NCBI GenBank assembly: GCA_026393835.1
Contig: JAPKZK010000137.1
Coordinates: forward strand, 44,429 to 108,428
Reading direction: 5' to 3'
DNA: 64,000 nt
Source: Candidatus Aminicenantota bacterium
GTDB lineage: Bacteria; Acidobacteriota; Aminicenantia; UBA2199
The notes beneath the pieces are model-generated. The model ran no database searches. It was given only the letters and a program-made list of their open reading frames with translations, and was not told the DNA's origin. This document shows, in pieces, positions 50,201 through 57,905 of the stretch (positions are counted from its first letter, which is position 1; each line of letters opens with the position of its first letter). A program made the translations under genes and the position numbers.

Positions 50201-50483
50201 ATAGGCCTTTGATCATTTTGGTATCGTCGTCCGGCAAAGGGCTATTTTTGTAATAATAATCATCCCAGTCCAGTTTGATGACGGTTATCTTGCGGCCTTT
50301 TTCTTTAACTGTTTCTTCCGCTGTCTTGATGCATTCATCCAGCAGCATGGATTTTCCCAGTCCACCTTCGCCTGAGAAGAGAAACAGCCGTGGGAACGGA
50401 CTGTGTCCCCGGTTATCCAACATACAAAAAATGGATTTTTTGAAGTCGCCTAGTTGCTTGACCCTTCCGATAAATTTTTTCAT
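47271..50483 (-). CDS. STAND-type NTPase with C-terminal TPR array
   Basis: 1070 residues from the ATG at 50483. The ATG at 50501 is rejected: TATAAT (50495-50490) lies inside that extension. Residues 36-50 have the Walker A SGEGGLGKSMLLDE; VLLAVDTYERVDREKIEEW is Walker B. The middle is helical (winged-helix and ARM-like). About 621-985 holds eleven 34-residue TPRs (AIELNPEYAEAYNNRGNNYY), nearly identical in 102-bp DNA units, which suggests recent expansion. STAND-TPR proteins are sensors, often in defence. Expression is from a leaderless promoter. It is convergent with the PRTase/SLOG pair. Confidence 0.9.
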   Translation of the reverse strand: MKKFIGRVKQLGDFKKSIFCMLDNRGHSPFPRLFLFSGEGGLGKSMLLDECIKTAEETVKEKGRKITVIKLDWDDYYYKNSPLPDDDTKMIKGLYTAFCEKVEKPEKYFKDYTKKLEEVDKVNQKVAKERKDFVPESKIITEGLKFLATANGIPVPGKAGDVFQEGLNAALTFAYEHELKFREWLRKQGTLPEKDLTLYENANHDLSIALVKGLSALSKDSPVLLAVDTYERVDREKIEEWFRTLFLKKLLDAAPRMGVILSGRNNHYKAYRDQFPGESLYHVSLDEILFNTEEINEFTRAFDLEIKESDIKKLEQCTLGIPMVVEEVCYRLQEGKPLGDVLASFESRSEQIKDIIEGVVDRFLKHCDNETREWVFHLAMLRQFDDKLLSAIWGLPVKEVNGILSTMAERHSFIQGRRMHGKVREFIRVHLVNEIVSNRNSHIFEEFGKNTLASLGARLDEIEKEEEPLEDLFTGETFQAAFLDYINALMWTDRERAFLSTRKHFLELLEFNPPVLFGVFHFMDELKPCLSAKQKKVFNILFTGFLQNLFTGNFGNVYGEEELELFTFLEDNKKSLTDFQRRLLAYKWADFYSRSGKLDEAMTFLNKIPGLTTVSAKIKEKIIKTYSSLGGQYALKKSYAQSLKCCNKAIELNPEYAAAYINRGNVYYGQHDYVNALSDYTKAIELKPDDTLAYYNRGICYNAQKNYDKALSDYTMAIELNPGYAKAYNNRGNTYNELKDYDKALFDFNRAIELKPEYADAYNNRGNTHYYQKEYEKALSNYNKAIELNPNHTNAYNNRGNVYNIQNDYNKALSDYDKAIELNPNYADAYNNRGNVYNTQNEYDKALSDYDKAIKLKPEYATAFNNRGGLHYAQKSYDKAISDFTKAIELNPESAEAYNNRGNTFNAQKDYDIALPDLNRAIELNPEYAEAYNNRGNNYYAQKDYKKAIFDFNRAIDLNPEYANPYLNLAELYIITNDFLKALETLHKASSLSLEVNDRAIMLYLENIAKKMTDADTMDCEKQFNQVLNEDFTITWSFDDLKAWLQSTPISEEKNAFINEKTDALKKHKV

Positions 50484-50489
50484 TGTTTT

Positions 50490-50518
50490 ATTATAAGGCA
50501 TTTCAACCAGCTTTTCAA
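50490..50518 (-). promoter_or_regulatory. Promoter of the STAND-TPR gene, leaderless
   Basis: Minus strand TTGAAA (50518-50513), 17 bp, TATAAT (50495-50490); ATG 50483 is 6 nt after the -10. It overlaps the alternative upstream start. Confidence 0.7.
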
Positions 50519-50540
50519 GAGAAGGGAGTTTAATTTTTTG

Positions 50541-50660
50541 CCACGGATGAACACGGATTGTTCGCAGACGGGAAGAGAGGAAACGGAAAAGGGAAAATTG
50601 TTAATTGTCAATTGTTAATGGTTAACTGTTAACGGGGAATTGGAGGAAAAAGGGGATATT
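50541..50660. repeat. Dispersed direct repeat, copy C
   Basis: CACGGATGAACACGGATTGT, TCGCAGACGGGAAGAGAGG, GTTAATTGTCAATTGTTAAT and GGAGGAAAAAGGGGATATTC, colinear with copy A at 44684. Confidence 0.85.
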
Positions 50661-50677
50661 CAGGAAGTGCTCTTCAA

Positions 50678-50762
50678 CACCCCGCCGGGAGAGTTTCCAC
50701 CAAGCCCCGGAAAGATTTTAAGAAGCCCTGGTAAGTTTTCCCGAAGCCCCGGGAAGTAGGGA
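50678..50762. repeat. Short 21-bp tandem array
   Basis: AAGCCCCGG-type units at 50702, 50723 and 50744, with a degenerate one at 50681: steps of 21 bp. AAGATTTTAAG and AAGTTTTCCCG recall the GGAAAGTTTTCC core of the array at 719. Confidence 0.75.
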
Positions 50763-50796
50763 ACTGGCACTGCCTGTTCCCTTTTGAAATCCGGGA

Positions 50797-50837
50797 AGTC
50801 CGTGTTTGTCCGTGTTCGTACGTGGCTGTGGCTAAAT
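50797..50837. repeat. Dispersed GTCCGTGTTTGTCCGTG repeat
   Basis: AAGTCCGTGTTTGTCCGTGT then TCGTACGTGGCTGTGGCTA. Reverse-complement relatives lie at 11102 (ACAAACACGGACT) and 50541 (ACACGGA). Confidence 0.6.
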
Positions 50838-50895
50838 ATTATTCCATTTATTTTCGTTTTAAGGTAAAATAACAGCTTAAATCCAGGAGGTAATC

Positions 50896-51792
50896 ATGAA
50901 ACGAGTTACTATTCTTTTAATTATGTTTGCAGTGTTGTTGTTTTCCTATCTTCATGCCGGGGAAAAAGCCCCGCTCAGGGTTTTCATCTCAGCGGACATA
51001 GAAGGAATTTGGGGCATTGTCCAGGCCGACCAGACAATGGCCGATTCCAGGGATTACGGTTTGTCCCGCAAATGGATGGTCCAGGATGTCAATGCCGTAG
51101 TGGAAGGATTGCTTGAGGCCGGGGCAACGGAAATCGTGGTCAATGACTCCCACGGCGGCATGCGCAACATCATCGCCGACGAACTGCATCCCAAAGCCGC
51201 TTTAATCTCCGGGGCGCCCAAACCCCTGGCCATGATGCAGGGAATCGACGAACCTTTCGACGCCTGTATATTCGTCGGTTATCACGCCCAGGCCGGGACC
51301 GCATCGGCCATCCTTGACCACACCATTTCAAGCAGGGCGGTCCGGGCGGTTCGAATTAACCGTATGGAACTCCCCGAACTTGGAATCAACGGCGCGCTGG
51401 CCGGTTATTTCAAAACCCCGGTGATTATGTTGAGCGGCGATGAAGAAACCTGCCGCCAGGCAAAAGCCATCCTGGGCAATGAAATAGTGACCGTGGCAGT
51501 CAAACAAGGCATCGGCCGTTACGCCGCTAAACTCCTCCCGGCCGAAGAAGCCAGGAAACGGCTGAAAGAAGGCGCAAAAGAGGCTTTATTGAAGAGAGAT
51601 AAGATTGCTCCCTTCAAGCTAAATCCCCCCTTCAATTTCGAACTGGAATTGCTCAACAGTTCCCAGGCCGAGATGCCCTCGCAGCTCCCGCAAGTCAAAC
51701 GGACAGATCCCCGCACCGTTGCCTTTTCCGTCAATGATTATCTCGAAGGATTCAAAATCTTGAGGGTGCTGATCGCCCTTGTGTCGATGTAA
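50896..51792 (+). CDS. Exported M55 family D-aminopeptidase-like protein
   Basis: 298 residues with a signal peptide (RVTILLIMFAVLLFSYLHAG) and AGGAGG 5 nt before the ATG. The DppA pattern is clear: VFISADIEGIWGIV (metal Asp/Glu), VNDSHGGMRNI, CIFVGYHAQAGTASAILDHT and MLSGDEETCRQAK. M55 enzymes release N-terminal D-amino acids and may recycle peptidoglycan peptides; secretion fits this. It stands alone. Confidence 0.92.
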   Translation: MKRVTILLIMFAVLLFSYLHAGEKAPLRVFISADIEGIWGIVQADQTMADSRDYGLSRKWMVQDVNAVVEGLLEAGATEIVVNDSHGGMRNIIADELHPKAALISGAPKPLAMMQGIDEPFDACIFVGYHAQAGTASAILDHTISSRAVRAVRINRMELPELGINGALAGYFKTPVIMLSGDEETCRQAKAILGNEIVTVAVKQGIGRYAAKLLPAEEARKRLKEGAKEALLKRDKIAPFKLNPPFNFELELLNSSQAEMPSQLPQVKRTDPRTVAFSVNDYLEGFKILRVLIALVSM

Positions 51793-51862
51793 ACAAATCC
51801 GAAGCACGAAGCGAAAACAAATCCGAAGCACGGATTTCGGATTTCGAATTTATTATAGGTTT
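51793..51862. repeat. AAATCCGAAGCACG repeat
   Basis: ACAAATCCGAAGCACG occurs twice (about 51792 and 51819), then ATTTCGGATTTCGAATTT. A relative is at 29350 (AAATCCGAAATACGAAATAC). Part of an interspersed repeat. Confidence 0.6.
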
Positions 51863-51936
51863 ATCTTTGGGAACTTTCAGGTTGCCGGGTACGTGTTTCA
51901 TGTATTAACGAAATGAAAAAAACATGGAGGTTCCAA

Positions 51937-52458
51937 ATGGAAGAAAAAAGAAGTAAAGAGTATAATTTTGGTGTACTTGTTTTAGGTTCTGTCCTGGTGG
52001 GGGTGGGGTTATTGCTGCTGGTGGCCAATATAATTCCCTATCTTGGCGTCGCAAAATTGTGGCCGCTTTTCATGCTGATCCCGGCGGCGGTATTGGTTGC
52101 CGTCTATATCCAGGACAGGGGAAAATTAGCGGCGGTTATTTTGCCTGTGATTATCCTGGTATTTTATTGCGGGTATTTCCTCTGGCTCAATTTCACCACC
52201 TGGCACTATGCCGCCACCACCTGGCCAAATTTCCTTATCGGTCCGGGTTTAGGGTTCCTGGGCCTTTATTTCGCCGCGCGAAAATGGGAATTTTTGATCC
52301 CGTCCATTATCTTGCTTATGCTGGCTGCCATATTCTATGCAGCCATTATCGAAAACACCATGATCGTGGGTATTCTTTTTATTGCCATCGGTTTATTGTT
52401 TATTTTAAAACCCCTGATCCTCGCCTTCACAAAGAAAAAAAACGAAGCCATAGAATAA
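51937..52458 (+). CDS. Multi-span membrane protein, LiaI/LiaF-TM-like
   Basis: 173 residues from the ATG at 51937, with GGAGG 7-8 nt upstream; the ATG at 51913 lacks a site. Five to six membrane helices; YNFGVLVLGSVLVGVGLLLL then LWPLFMLIPAAVLVAVYIQD resembles the LiaI-LiaF-like transmembrane region (DUF5668). No catalytic residues. Role in envelope stress is possible but unproven. Confidence 0.75.
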   Translation: MEEKRSKEYNFGVLVLGSVLVGVGLLLLVANIIPYLGVAKLWPLFMLIPAAVLVAVYIQDRGKLAAVILPVIILVFYCGYFLWLNFTTWHYAATTWPNFLIGPGLGFLGLYFAARKWEFLIPSIILLMLAAIFYAAIIENTMIVGILFIAIGLLFILKPLILAFTKKKNEAIE

Positions 52459-52508
52459 AGAGTTCTAAGCTTACCTTAACCGGCGCTGAAAATATTTCAT
52501 TTTTCCTG

Positions 52509-52537
52509 TTGCATATTCGTTTCTAGTGTTGTATTAT
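52509..52537 (+). promoter_or_regulatory. Promoter of the TraF-like barrel gene, leaderless
   Basis: TTGCAT (52509-52514), 17 bp, TATTAT (52532-52537); ATG 52545 is 7 nt later, no Shine-Dalgarno. Confidence 0.65.
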
Positions 52538-52544
52538 TTGGTCT

Positions 52545-53717
52545 ATGAAAAAAATATTGATTTTTATAATGTTATTTGCCGTTGGGGGCCAACTGTTTCC
52601 CATCGTCCCCGCTTACTACGGGGCGCGGTCCTTATCCCTCGGCTATGCCGGTTCCGCGTTTAACTATGATTTGAATGCCATATTCATTAACCCATCCCTG
52701 CTGGCCTCTCTCCCCTCTGCGCTGACGGGCTACCAATACCAGGACAGCTACCTGGACAATAAAAATTTTTCCGGTAACCTCAGCGATATACTGGATTACG
52801 ATTTGAACCATTTCGAATCCCTGCCCATCGACCAAAAGGAAATCCTTTACTCGAAACTGCAGGATCTCTTCAACTTAAAAACCGGCATTTACGGTTTCAG
52901 CGCCAATATACCGGGATTTGTCGGCAGGAACTACGGCATGTCCGTTTCCCTGGTGAATACCGCCGTCATGAGTCCCGTTACCCCGGGAACAGGTTTCTTC
53001 GATAAAGACCCCGGCGCCGTGTCCAACGCTGATATCGCTTCCCTGGCCATGAATATCCTCGGACTCCGGTATAAACAGGTTTCCCTTTCTTATGCTTTCG
53101 GTCTTTCCGGTAACCTGTATTTCGGGGTCACATTCCACTACCTGAACGGGAAAGTAACCGAGTCCAGCCCCTCCATCGTGACCGATGTATTCTCAAAGGA
53201 TTTGGGCGCCAAAGATTATCTTGAGCAGGGATGGCATGCAGCCGATAAAAAGTTTTCCAAAATCATCGTGGACCTCTCGGTGAGTATGGATGTGGGCCGA
53301 TATTTTAAAGTGGCGCTGGTAACGAAGAATGTCGGGAACCCACAGATTAAATCCCAATTAAGAACCATTACCCTTGACCACCGGGTGATTGCCGGGCTGG
53401 CATTGAGACCCGATCCCCAATGGGGAATCTACCTGGATATGGATATCGCCAAAACCGACCTGCTTCACAACGGCGACCAAATGCAGCCCATTTCATTCGG
53501 CATCGAAAAGGGATTTTTCGATAACCGCTTTTTTGCGCGGGCCGGTTTTTTAAGCGATTTAACCGAAAAACATTTCTTCGGCTCAAAGTCCAATGCCCTT
53601 TATGGGTTGGGCCTGGGTTTTAATATGAAGAAATTTATCGTCGATTTTGCAGTGGGAATGGACAGCAGCGGTTCTGTTAAAAACCTGGCGGTCTCAGGTT
53701 TTATTTCCTTGCAGTAA
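52545..53717 (+). CDS. Outer-membrane barrel protein, TraF_2/PorV-like
   Basis: 390 residues: a signal peptide (KKILIFIMLFAVGGQLFPIV), then YYGARSLSLGYAGSAFNYDL followed by NAIFINPSLLA, which is the typical start of TraF_2/OmpP1-like barrels. Alternating amphipathic strands run to the end (GFISLQ). It may form a pore or an attachment point in the outer membrane. It lies 58 bp before pilB on the same strand but has its own leaderless promoter, and pilB has another. Confidence 0.8.
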   Translation: MKKILIFIMLFAVGGQLFPIVPAYYGARSLSLGYAGSAFNYDLNAIFINPSLLASLPSALTGYQYQDSYLDNKNFSGNLSDILDYDLNHFESLPIDQKEILYSKLQDLFNLKTGIYGFSANIPGFVGRNYGMSVSLVNTAVMSPVTPGTGFFDKDPGAVSNADIASLAMNILGLRYKQVSLSYAFGLSGNLYFGVTFHYLNGKVTESSPSIVTDVFSKDLGAKDYLEQGWHAADKKFSKIIVDLSVSMDVGRYFKVALVTKNVGNPQIKSQLRTITLDHRVIAGLALRPDPQWGIYLDMDIAKTDLLHNGDQMQPISFGIEKGFFDNRFFARAGFLSDLTEKHFFGSKSNALYGLGLGFNMKKFIVDFAVGMDSSGSVKNLAVSGFISLQ

Positions 53718-53721
53718 TGAA

Positions 53722-53750
53722 TTGACATATGCGTATTTTTTTTTTACAAT
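53722..53750 (+). promoter_or_regulatory. Promoter of the pil operon
   Basis: TTGACA (53722-53727), 17 bp, TACAAT (53745-53750); GAGGT precedes ATG 53776. Confidence 0.75.
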
Positions 53751-53775
53751 ACTAAGGTGCAGAGGTAGTTAGAAC

Positions 53776-55494
53776 ATGACGATGAAAATTGGAGAGTTCC
53801 TGTTAAATGACAGCAGGATAACGCCAGAACAACTTCAAAACGCCCTGGAAGCCCAGAAGAATGAACCGGGTAAACTGGGGAGCATCCTGATCCGATTGGG
53901 CTATGTCACTGAAGAGGATATTGCCCAGGCCCTGAGTAAACAATTCGGCTATCCCTCCATTAACCTTTCGAAATTCGACATCGATGAAAAAGTATTGGAG
54001 TTGATCAAACCGGAGATAGCACGTAAACATATCGTAATGCCGGTGCACCGGATCGGGTCCATGCTGACGCTGGCCATGGCCGACCCATCGAACCTCTTTG
54101 TCCAGGAGGAGATACGCTTCTCCACTAATTTGAGAATCCAGGCCGTCATCGCACCGGAAACCTCTATTATCGAAGCCATCGATAAATATTACGGTTCTTC
54201 CACCGGCATCGAGGCGCAAAAATTCCTGGAAGAGATCGAACTGGGAGATATCGATGATGCGGCCATCGAGTTGGTGGAAGAAACCGAGGATTACTTGTAC
54301 GAAGGCGAGACGGACGAAGACGCCCCCGCCATTAAATTGGTCAATTTGATTTTCCAGGATTCCGTGGTAAAAGGCGCTTCCGATATCCATTTCGAGCCTT
54401 ATGAAAAAGTTTTCCGCGTCCGCTTCAGGATCGACGGTATTTTACATGAATACATGACCCCCCCCATGAATTTGAAAAACAAAGTGCTGTCCAGGGTAAA
54501 ACTGATCGCCGGCATCGATATCGCGGAACGAAGACTTCCCCAGGACGGTCGAATTAAAACCAAAATCATGCTGGAGGGAAAAACCAAAGCCATCGATATG
54601 AGGGTTTCCTCGCTGCCCACTATCCACGGTGAAAAAATCGTTATCCGGCTCCTGGACAAAGATAATTTAATGTTGGACCTGACGAGACTGGGATTTGAAC
54701 AATTGTCCCTGCAGCGATTCGAGAAAAATATCGCCGAACCCTGGGGCATCGTCTTGGTTACCGGTCCCACCGGTTCAGGGAAAACCAATACCCTCTATTC
54801 CGCTATTTCAAAGTTAAACAGCGACGAAGTCAATATCTTGACCGCGGAGAACCCCGTGGAATTTAACCTGTTCGGGATTAACCAGGTGAACATCCGCGAG
54901 GCCATCGGTCTTACTTTCCCGGCGGCGCTGCGGTCATTCTTGCGGCAGGACCCCAACATTATCCTGGTGGGGGAAATTCGTGATTTTGAAACCGCGGACA
55001 TCGCAATCAAGGCGGCCTTGACCGGTCACCTAGTGCTGTCCACCCTTCATACCAATGACGCACCTTCTACCATTGCGCGATTGATCAATATGGGCATCGA
55101 GCCCTTCCTGGTGTCCAGCGCGGTGCGATTGGTGGTGGCGCAGCGCCTGATCCGGCGGTTGTGCACAAACTGCAAGAAGCCGGCCAAAGTGCCGGTGCAA
55201 ACCCTCATCGATGTGGGCTTCGCGCCGGAAGAAGCCAAATCCATCCAGATATTCGAACCCAACGGATGCGAAAAATGCAGCAGCACCGGCTACAAAGGAC
55301 GCGTGGGACTTTTCGAAGTGATGGAAATCGATGAAGAATTACGGGAGCAGATAATGGTGGGCGCTTCTACTTCCGAATTAAGGCAAAAAGCCAAGGAAAA
55401 AGGAATGTTAACGCTTCGTCAAAGCGGCATCGAGAAAATTAAACTAGGGTCTACCTCCATCGACGAAGTGCTTCGAGAATCGACAAGATTGTAA
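53776..55494 (+). CDS. pilB: Type IV pilus assembly ATPase
   Basis: 572 residues. The N-terminal MshEN-type domain (about 1-140, with KLGSILIRLGYVTEEDIAQA) may bind c-di-GMP. The motor domain has Walker A GPTGSGKTNTLYS (about 330), LRQDPNIILVGEIRDFETA, HLVLSTLHTNDAPSTIARL and a zinc knuckle CTNCKKPAK ... CEKCSSTGY. It powers pilin polymerisation at the inner membrane. First of a six-gene operon (pilB, pilT, pilC, pilS, pilR, maf). Confidence 0.95.
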   Translation: MTMKIGEFLLNDSRITPEQLQNALEAQKNEPGKLGSILIRLGYVTEEDIAQALSKQFGYPSINLSKFDIDEKVLELIKPEIARKHIVMPVHRIGSMLTLAMADPSNLFVQEEIRFSTNLRIQAVIAPETSIIEAIDKYYGSSTGIEAQKFLEEIELGDIDDAAIELVEETEDYLYEGETDEDAPAIKLVNLIFQDSVVKGASDIHFEPYEKVFRVRFRIDGILHEYMTPPMNLKNKVLSRVKLIAGIDIAERRLPQDGRIKTKIMLEGKTKAIDMRVSSLPTIHGEKIVIRLLDKDNLMLDLTRLGFEQLSLQRFEKNIAEPWGIVLVTGPTGSGKTNTLYSAISKLNSDEVNILTAENPVEFNLFGINQVNIREAIGLTFPAALRSFLRQDPNIILVGEIRDFETADIAIKAALTGHLVLSTLHTNDAPSTIARLINMGIEPFLVSSAVRLVVAQRLIRRLCTNCKKPAKVPVQTLIDVGFAPEEAKSIQIFEPNGCEKCSSTGYKGRVGLFEVMEIDEELREQIMVGASTSELRQKAKEKGMLTLRQSGIEKIKLGSTSIDEVLRESTRL

Positions 55495-55510
55495 GGAGAA
55501 GGAGAAAATA

Positions 55511-56659
55511 ATGGCATTACCACTGCCCCAGTTATTGAAGATAATGGTGGATGAAGGCGGCACGGACCTGCATATTACCACCAATTCCCCGCCGGTTATC
55601 CGGGTGCATGGGATATTGAAACGTATCGAGCACCCGCCGTTGAGCCCGGCCGAAACCAAGCAGATCATATACAGTATCTTGAATGATACGCAGAAATATA
55701 AATTTGAAGAGAATTGGGAGCTTGATTTTTCGTTTGGAATAAAAGGAATCGCCCGGTTCCGCGCCAATGTGTTCATGCAGCGCGGGGCCGTGGCAGGAGC
55801 TTTCCGGAGAATTCCCTACGAGATCTGGGGCTTTGAAAAATTAGGACTCCCGGCCGTGGTGGCCACGATGTGCAAGAAACCCAGGGGACTGGTATTGATT
55901 ACGGGGCCCACCGGGTCGGGAAAAACCACCACCCTGGCCTCTATGCTGGATAAGATCAACACCGAAGAACCCGTACATATTATCACCATCGAAGACCCCA
56001 TCGAGTACCTCCATACGCACAAAAAGGCAATGGTAAACCAACGGGAATTGCACGCCGATACCAAAAGTTTTGCCGACGCCTTAAGGGCCGCGTTGCGGGA
56101 GGACCCGGATGTGGTCCTGATCGGTGAAATGAGGGACCTGGAGACCATTCAATCGGCCATTACCATCGCTGAAACAGGGCATTTGACCTTCGGGACGCTG
56201 CACACCAATTCCGCTTCGCAAACCATCAACCGGTTGATCGACGTCTTTCCGCCCCACCAGCAGGACCAGGTACGTACGCAGTTGTCCATGAACCTGGAGG
56301 GCATCGTTACCCAGGCGCTGCTCCCTAAAGCAGACGGTAGGGGTCGATGCCTGGCCATCGAAGTATTGGTTCCCAATCCCGCCATTCGACACTTGATCAG
56401 GGACAATAAAATCCACCAGATCTATTCCAGCATGCAAACAGGGCAGGACAAATACGGGATGATTACCTTCAATCAATCATTGGCCAGTCTCTATTTTAAA
56501 CGGGATATTACCCAGGATTTAGCAATCAGTATGTCCCACAACCCTGAAGAATTGATCGAGATCATAAAGAGGGGACCCTCCGGATTATCCAGTCAATTCA
56601 AACCGGGTTATGCCGGGGCCGGCGCCGGTAAAGCGCCCGCCAGGGCAAGTAATTTTTAA
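55511..56659 (+). CDS. pilT: Twitching-motility retraction ATPase
   Basis: 382 residues. Walker A GPTGSGKTTTLASML, LREDPDVVLIGEMRDLETIQ and HLTFGTLHTNSASQTINRLI, with the C-terminal PilT-type AIRHLIRDNKIHQIYSSMQT. It drives pilus retraction. It starts 16 nt after pilB with GGAGAAGGAG before the ATG. The last 35 residues are a Gly/Ala-rich tail. Confidence 0.96.
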   Translation: MALPLPQLLKIMVDEGGTDLHITTNSPPVIRVHGILKRIEHPPLSPAETKQIIYSILNDTQKYKFEENWELDFSFGIKGIARFRANVFMQRGAVAGAFRRIPYEIWGFEKLGLPAVVATMCKKPRGLVLITGPTGSGKTTTLASMLDKINTEEPVHIITIEDPIEYLHTHKKAMVNQRELHADTKSFADALRAALREDPDVVLIGEMRDLETIQSAITIAETGHLTFGTLHTNSASQTINRLIDVFPPHQQDQVRTQLSMNLEGIVTQALLPKADGRGRCLAIEVLVPNPAIRHLIRDNKIHQIYSSMQTGQDKYGMITFNQSLASLYFKRDITQDLAISMSHNPEELIEIIKRGPSGLSSQFKPGYAGAGAGKAPARASNF

Positions 56660-56669
56660 GGGGGAATAA

Positions 56670-57884
56670 ATGGCGGTTTTTAAGTTTAGAGGAAAAAACG
56701 TTGCAGGAAACATCGTAACAGGCGAAAGAGTCGGTAGAACGTCGCACGAAGTGATCGCATCATTGGAAAGAGATCAAATCCAGGTGTTAAACATCGAAAG
56801 GAGAAAAACCCAGATCCCGATTCCTTTTTTAAGAAAAGGAAAAGCAAAAAAGAAAGTTTCCTTGCGGGATTTGTCGGTTTTTAACCGGCAGTTGGCCGTA
56901 ATGTTCAACGCCGGACTGCCCGTGACCCAGGGTCTCGGCATCCTTGCCACCCAGCAAAAGAATAAATACTTCAAAGATGCGATAGTAGAAATCAGGAAGG
57001 AAGTAGAGGCCGGTTCCAACTTCTCCAATGCCTTAAAAAAGTTCCCGGATATCTTCAGCGAACTTTATACCAGTATGATCCAGGCCGGTGAAGCTTCCGG
57101 TAACCTGGATACCATTTTAATGAGGTTATCCGAGTATATTGAGAACATGGCCCGGTTAATGGGAAAAGTAAAATCCGCCATGGCGTATCCCGTCTCGGTA
57201 TTGATCATCGCCCTGGTGATTACCACAGTGCTTATGATAAAAGTGGTGCCCGTATTTGAAAATATGTTTGCCCAATTGGGCGCTTCCCTTCCCACGCCCA
57301 CACAGATATTGATCAATATTTCCCGGTTTATGCAGGCCAATATTCTCTACTTGATCGCGGCAGGGGTGGGCATCTTTTTTGCCCTCAGGTCCTATAACAA
57401 AACTTTTAAAGGACGACGGGTGTTCGACCGGTTGAAACTGCGCGTACCCGTGTTCGGCGGCCTGCTGATGAAAGTAGCCGTGGCCCGGGTAACCCGGACG
57501 CTGGAAACCCTGTTAAATTCAGGCGTGGAAATTATCGAAGCCATGACCATTACCGCGAAAACCGCCGGCAATTCCATCATCGAAGATACGGTGTTAAAAA
57601 GTCGCTCCTCGGTCCAGGAAGGCAAGCCCCTGGGAGAATCCTGGGAAGATACGAAAATGTTCCCCTTTATGGTGACGCAGATGATCAATGTGGGCGAGCA
57701 AACCGGCGCCCTTTCCAACATGCTGGGAAAAGTCGCGGATTTTTACGATGAGGAAGTCAACCAGGCGGTGGATGCGCTGGTGTCCTTGATGGAACCCCTC
57801 TTGATCCTGTTCCTGGGCGGAATTGTAGGAAGCGTCATTATTGCCATGTACCTGCCTATGTTCGATATTGTCGGAAAAATCTAA
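56670..57884 (+). CDS. pilC: Type IV pilus inner-membrane platform protein
   Basis: 404 residues. Two GspF/PilC repeats: RDLSVFNRQLAVMFNAGLPV to SEYIENMARLMGKVKSAMAY, and RVTRTLETLLNSGVEIIEAM to LMEPLLILFLGGIVGSVIIA. Three membrane helices. It joins the motors to the pilus base. 10 nt after pilT, with GGGGAA before the start. Confidence 0.96.
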   Translation: MAVFKFRGKNVAGNIVTGERVGRTSHEVIASLERDQIQVLNIERRKTQIPIPFLRKGKAKKKVSLRDLSVFNRQLAVMFNAGLPVTQGLGILATQQKNKYFKDAIVEIRKEVEAGSNFSNALKKFPDIFSELYTSMIQAGEASGNLDTILMRLSEYIENMARLMGKVKSAMAYPVSVLIIALVITTVLMIKVVPVFENMFAQLGASLPTPTQILINISRFMQANILYLIAAGVGIFFALRSYNKTFKGRRVFDRLKLRVPVFGGLLMKVAVARVTRTLETLLNSGVEIIEAMTITAKTAGNSIIEDTVLKSRSSVQEGKPLGESWEDTKMFPFMVTQMINVGEQTGALSNMLGKVADFYDEEVNQAVDALVSLMEPLLILFLGGIVGSVIIAMYLPMFDIVGKI

Positions 57885-57905
57885 TAAAGATCGAGGTTAA
57901 CGTTT

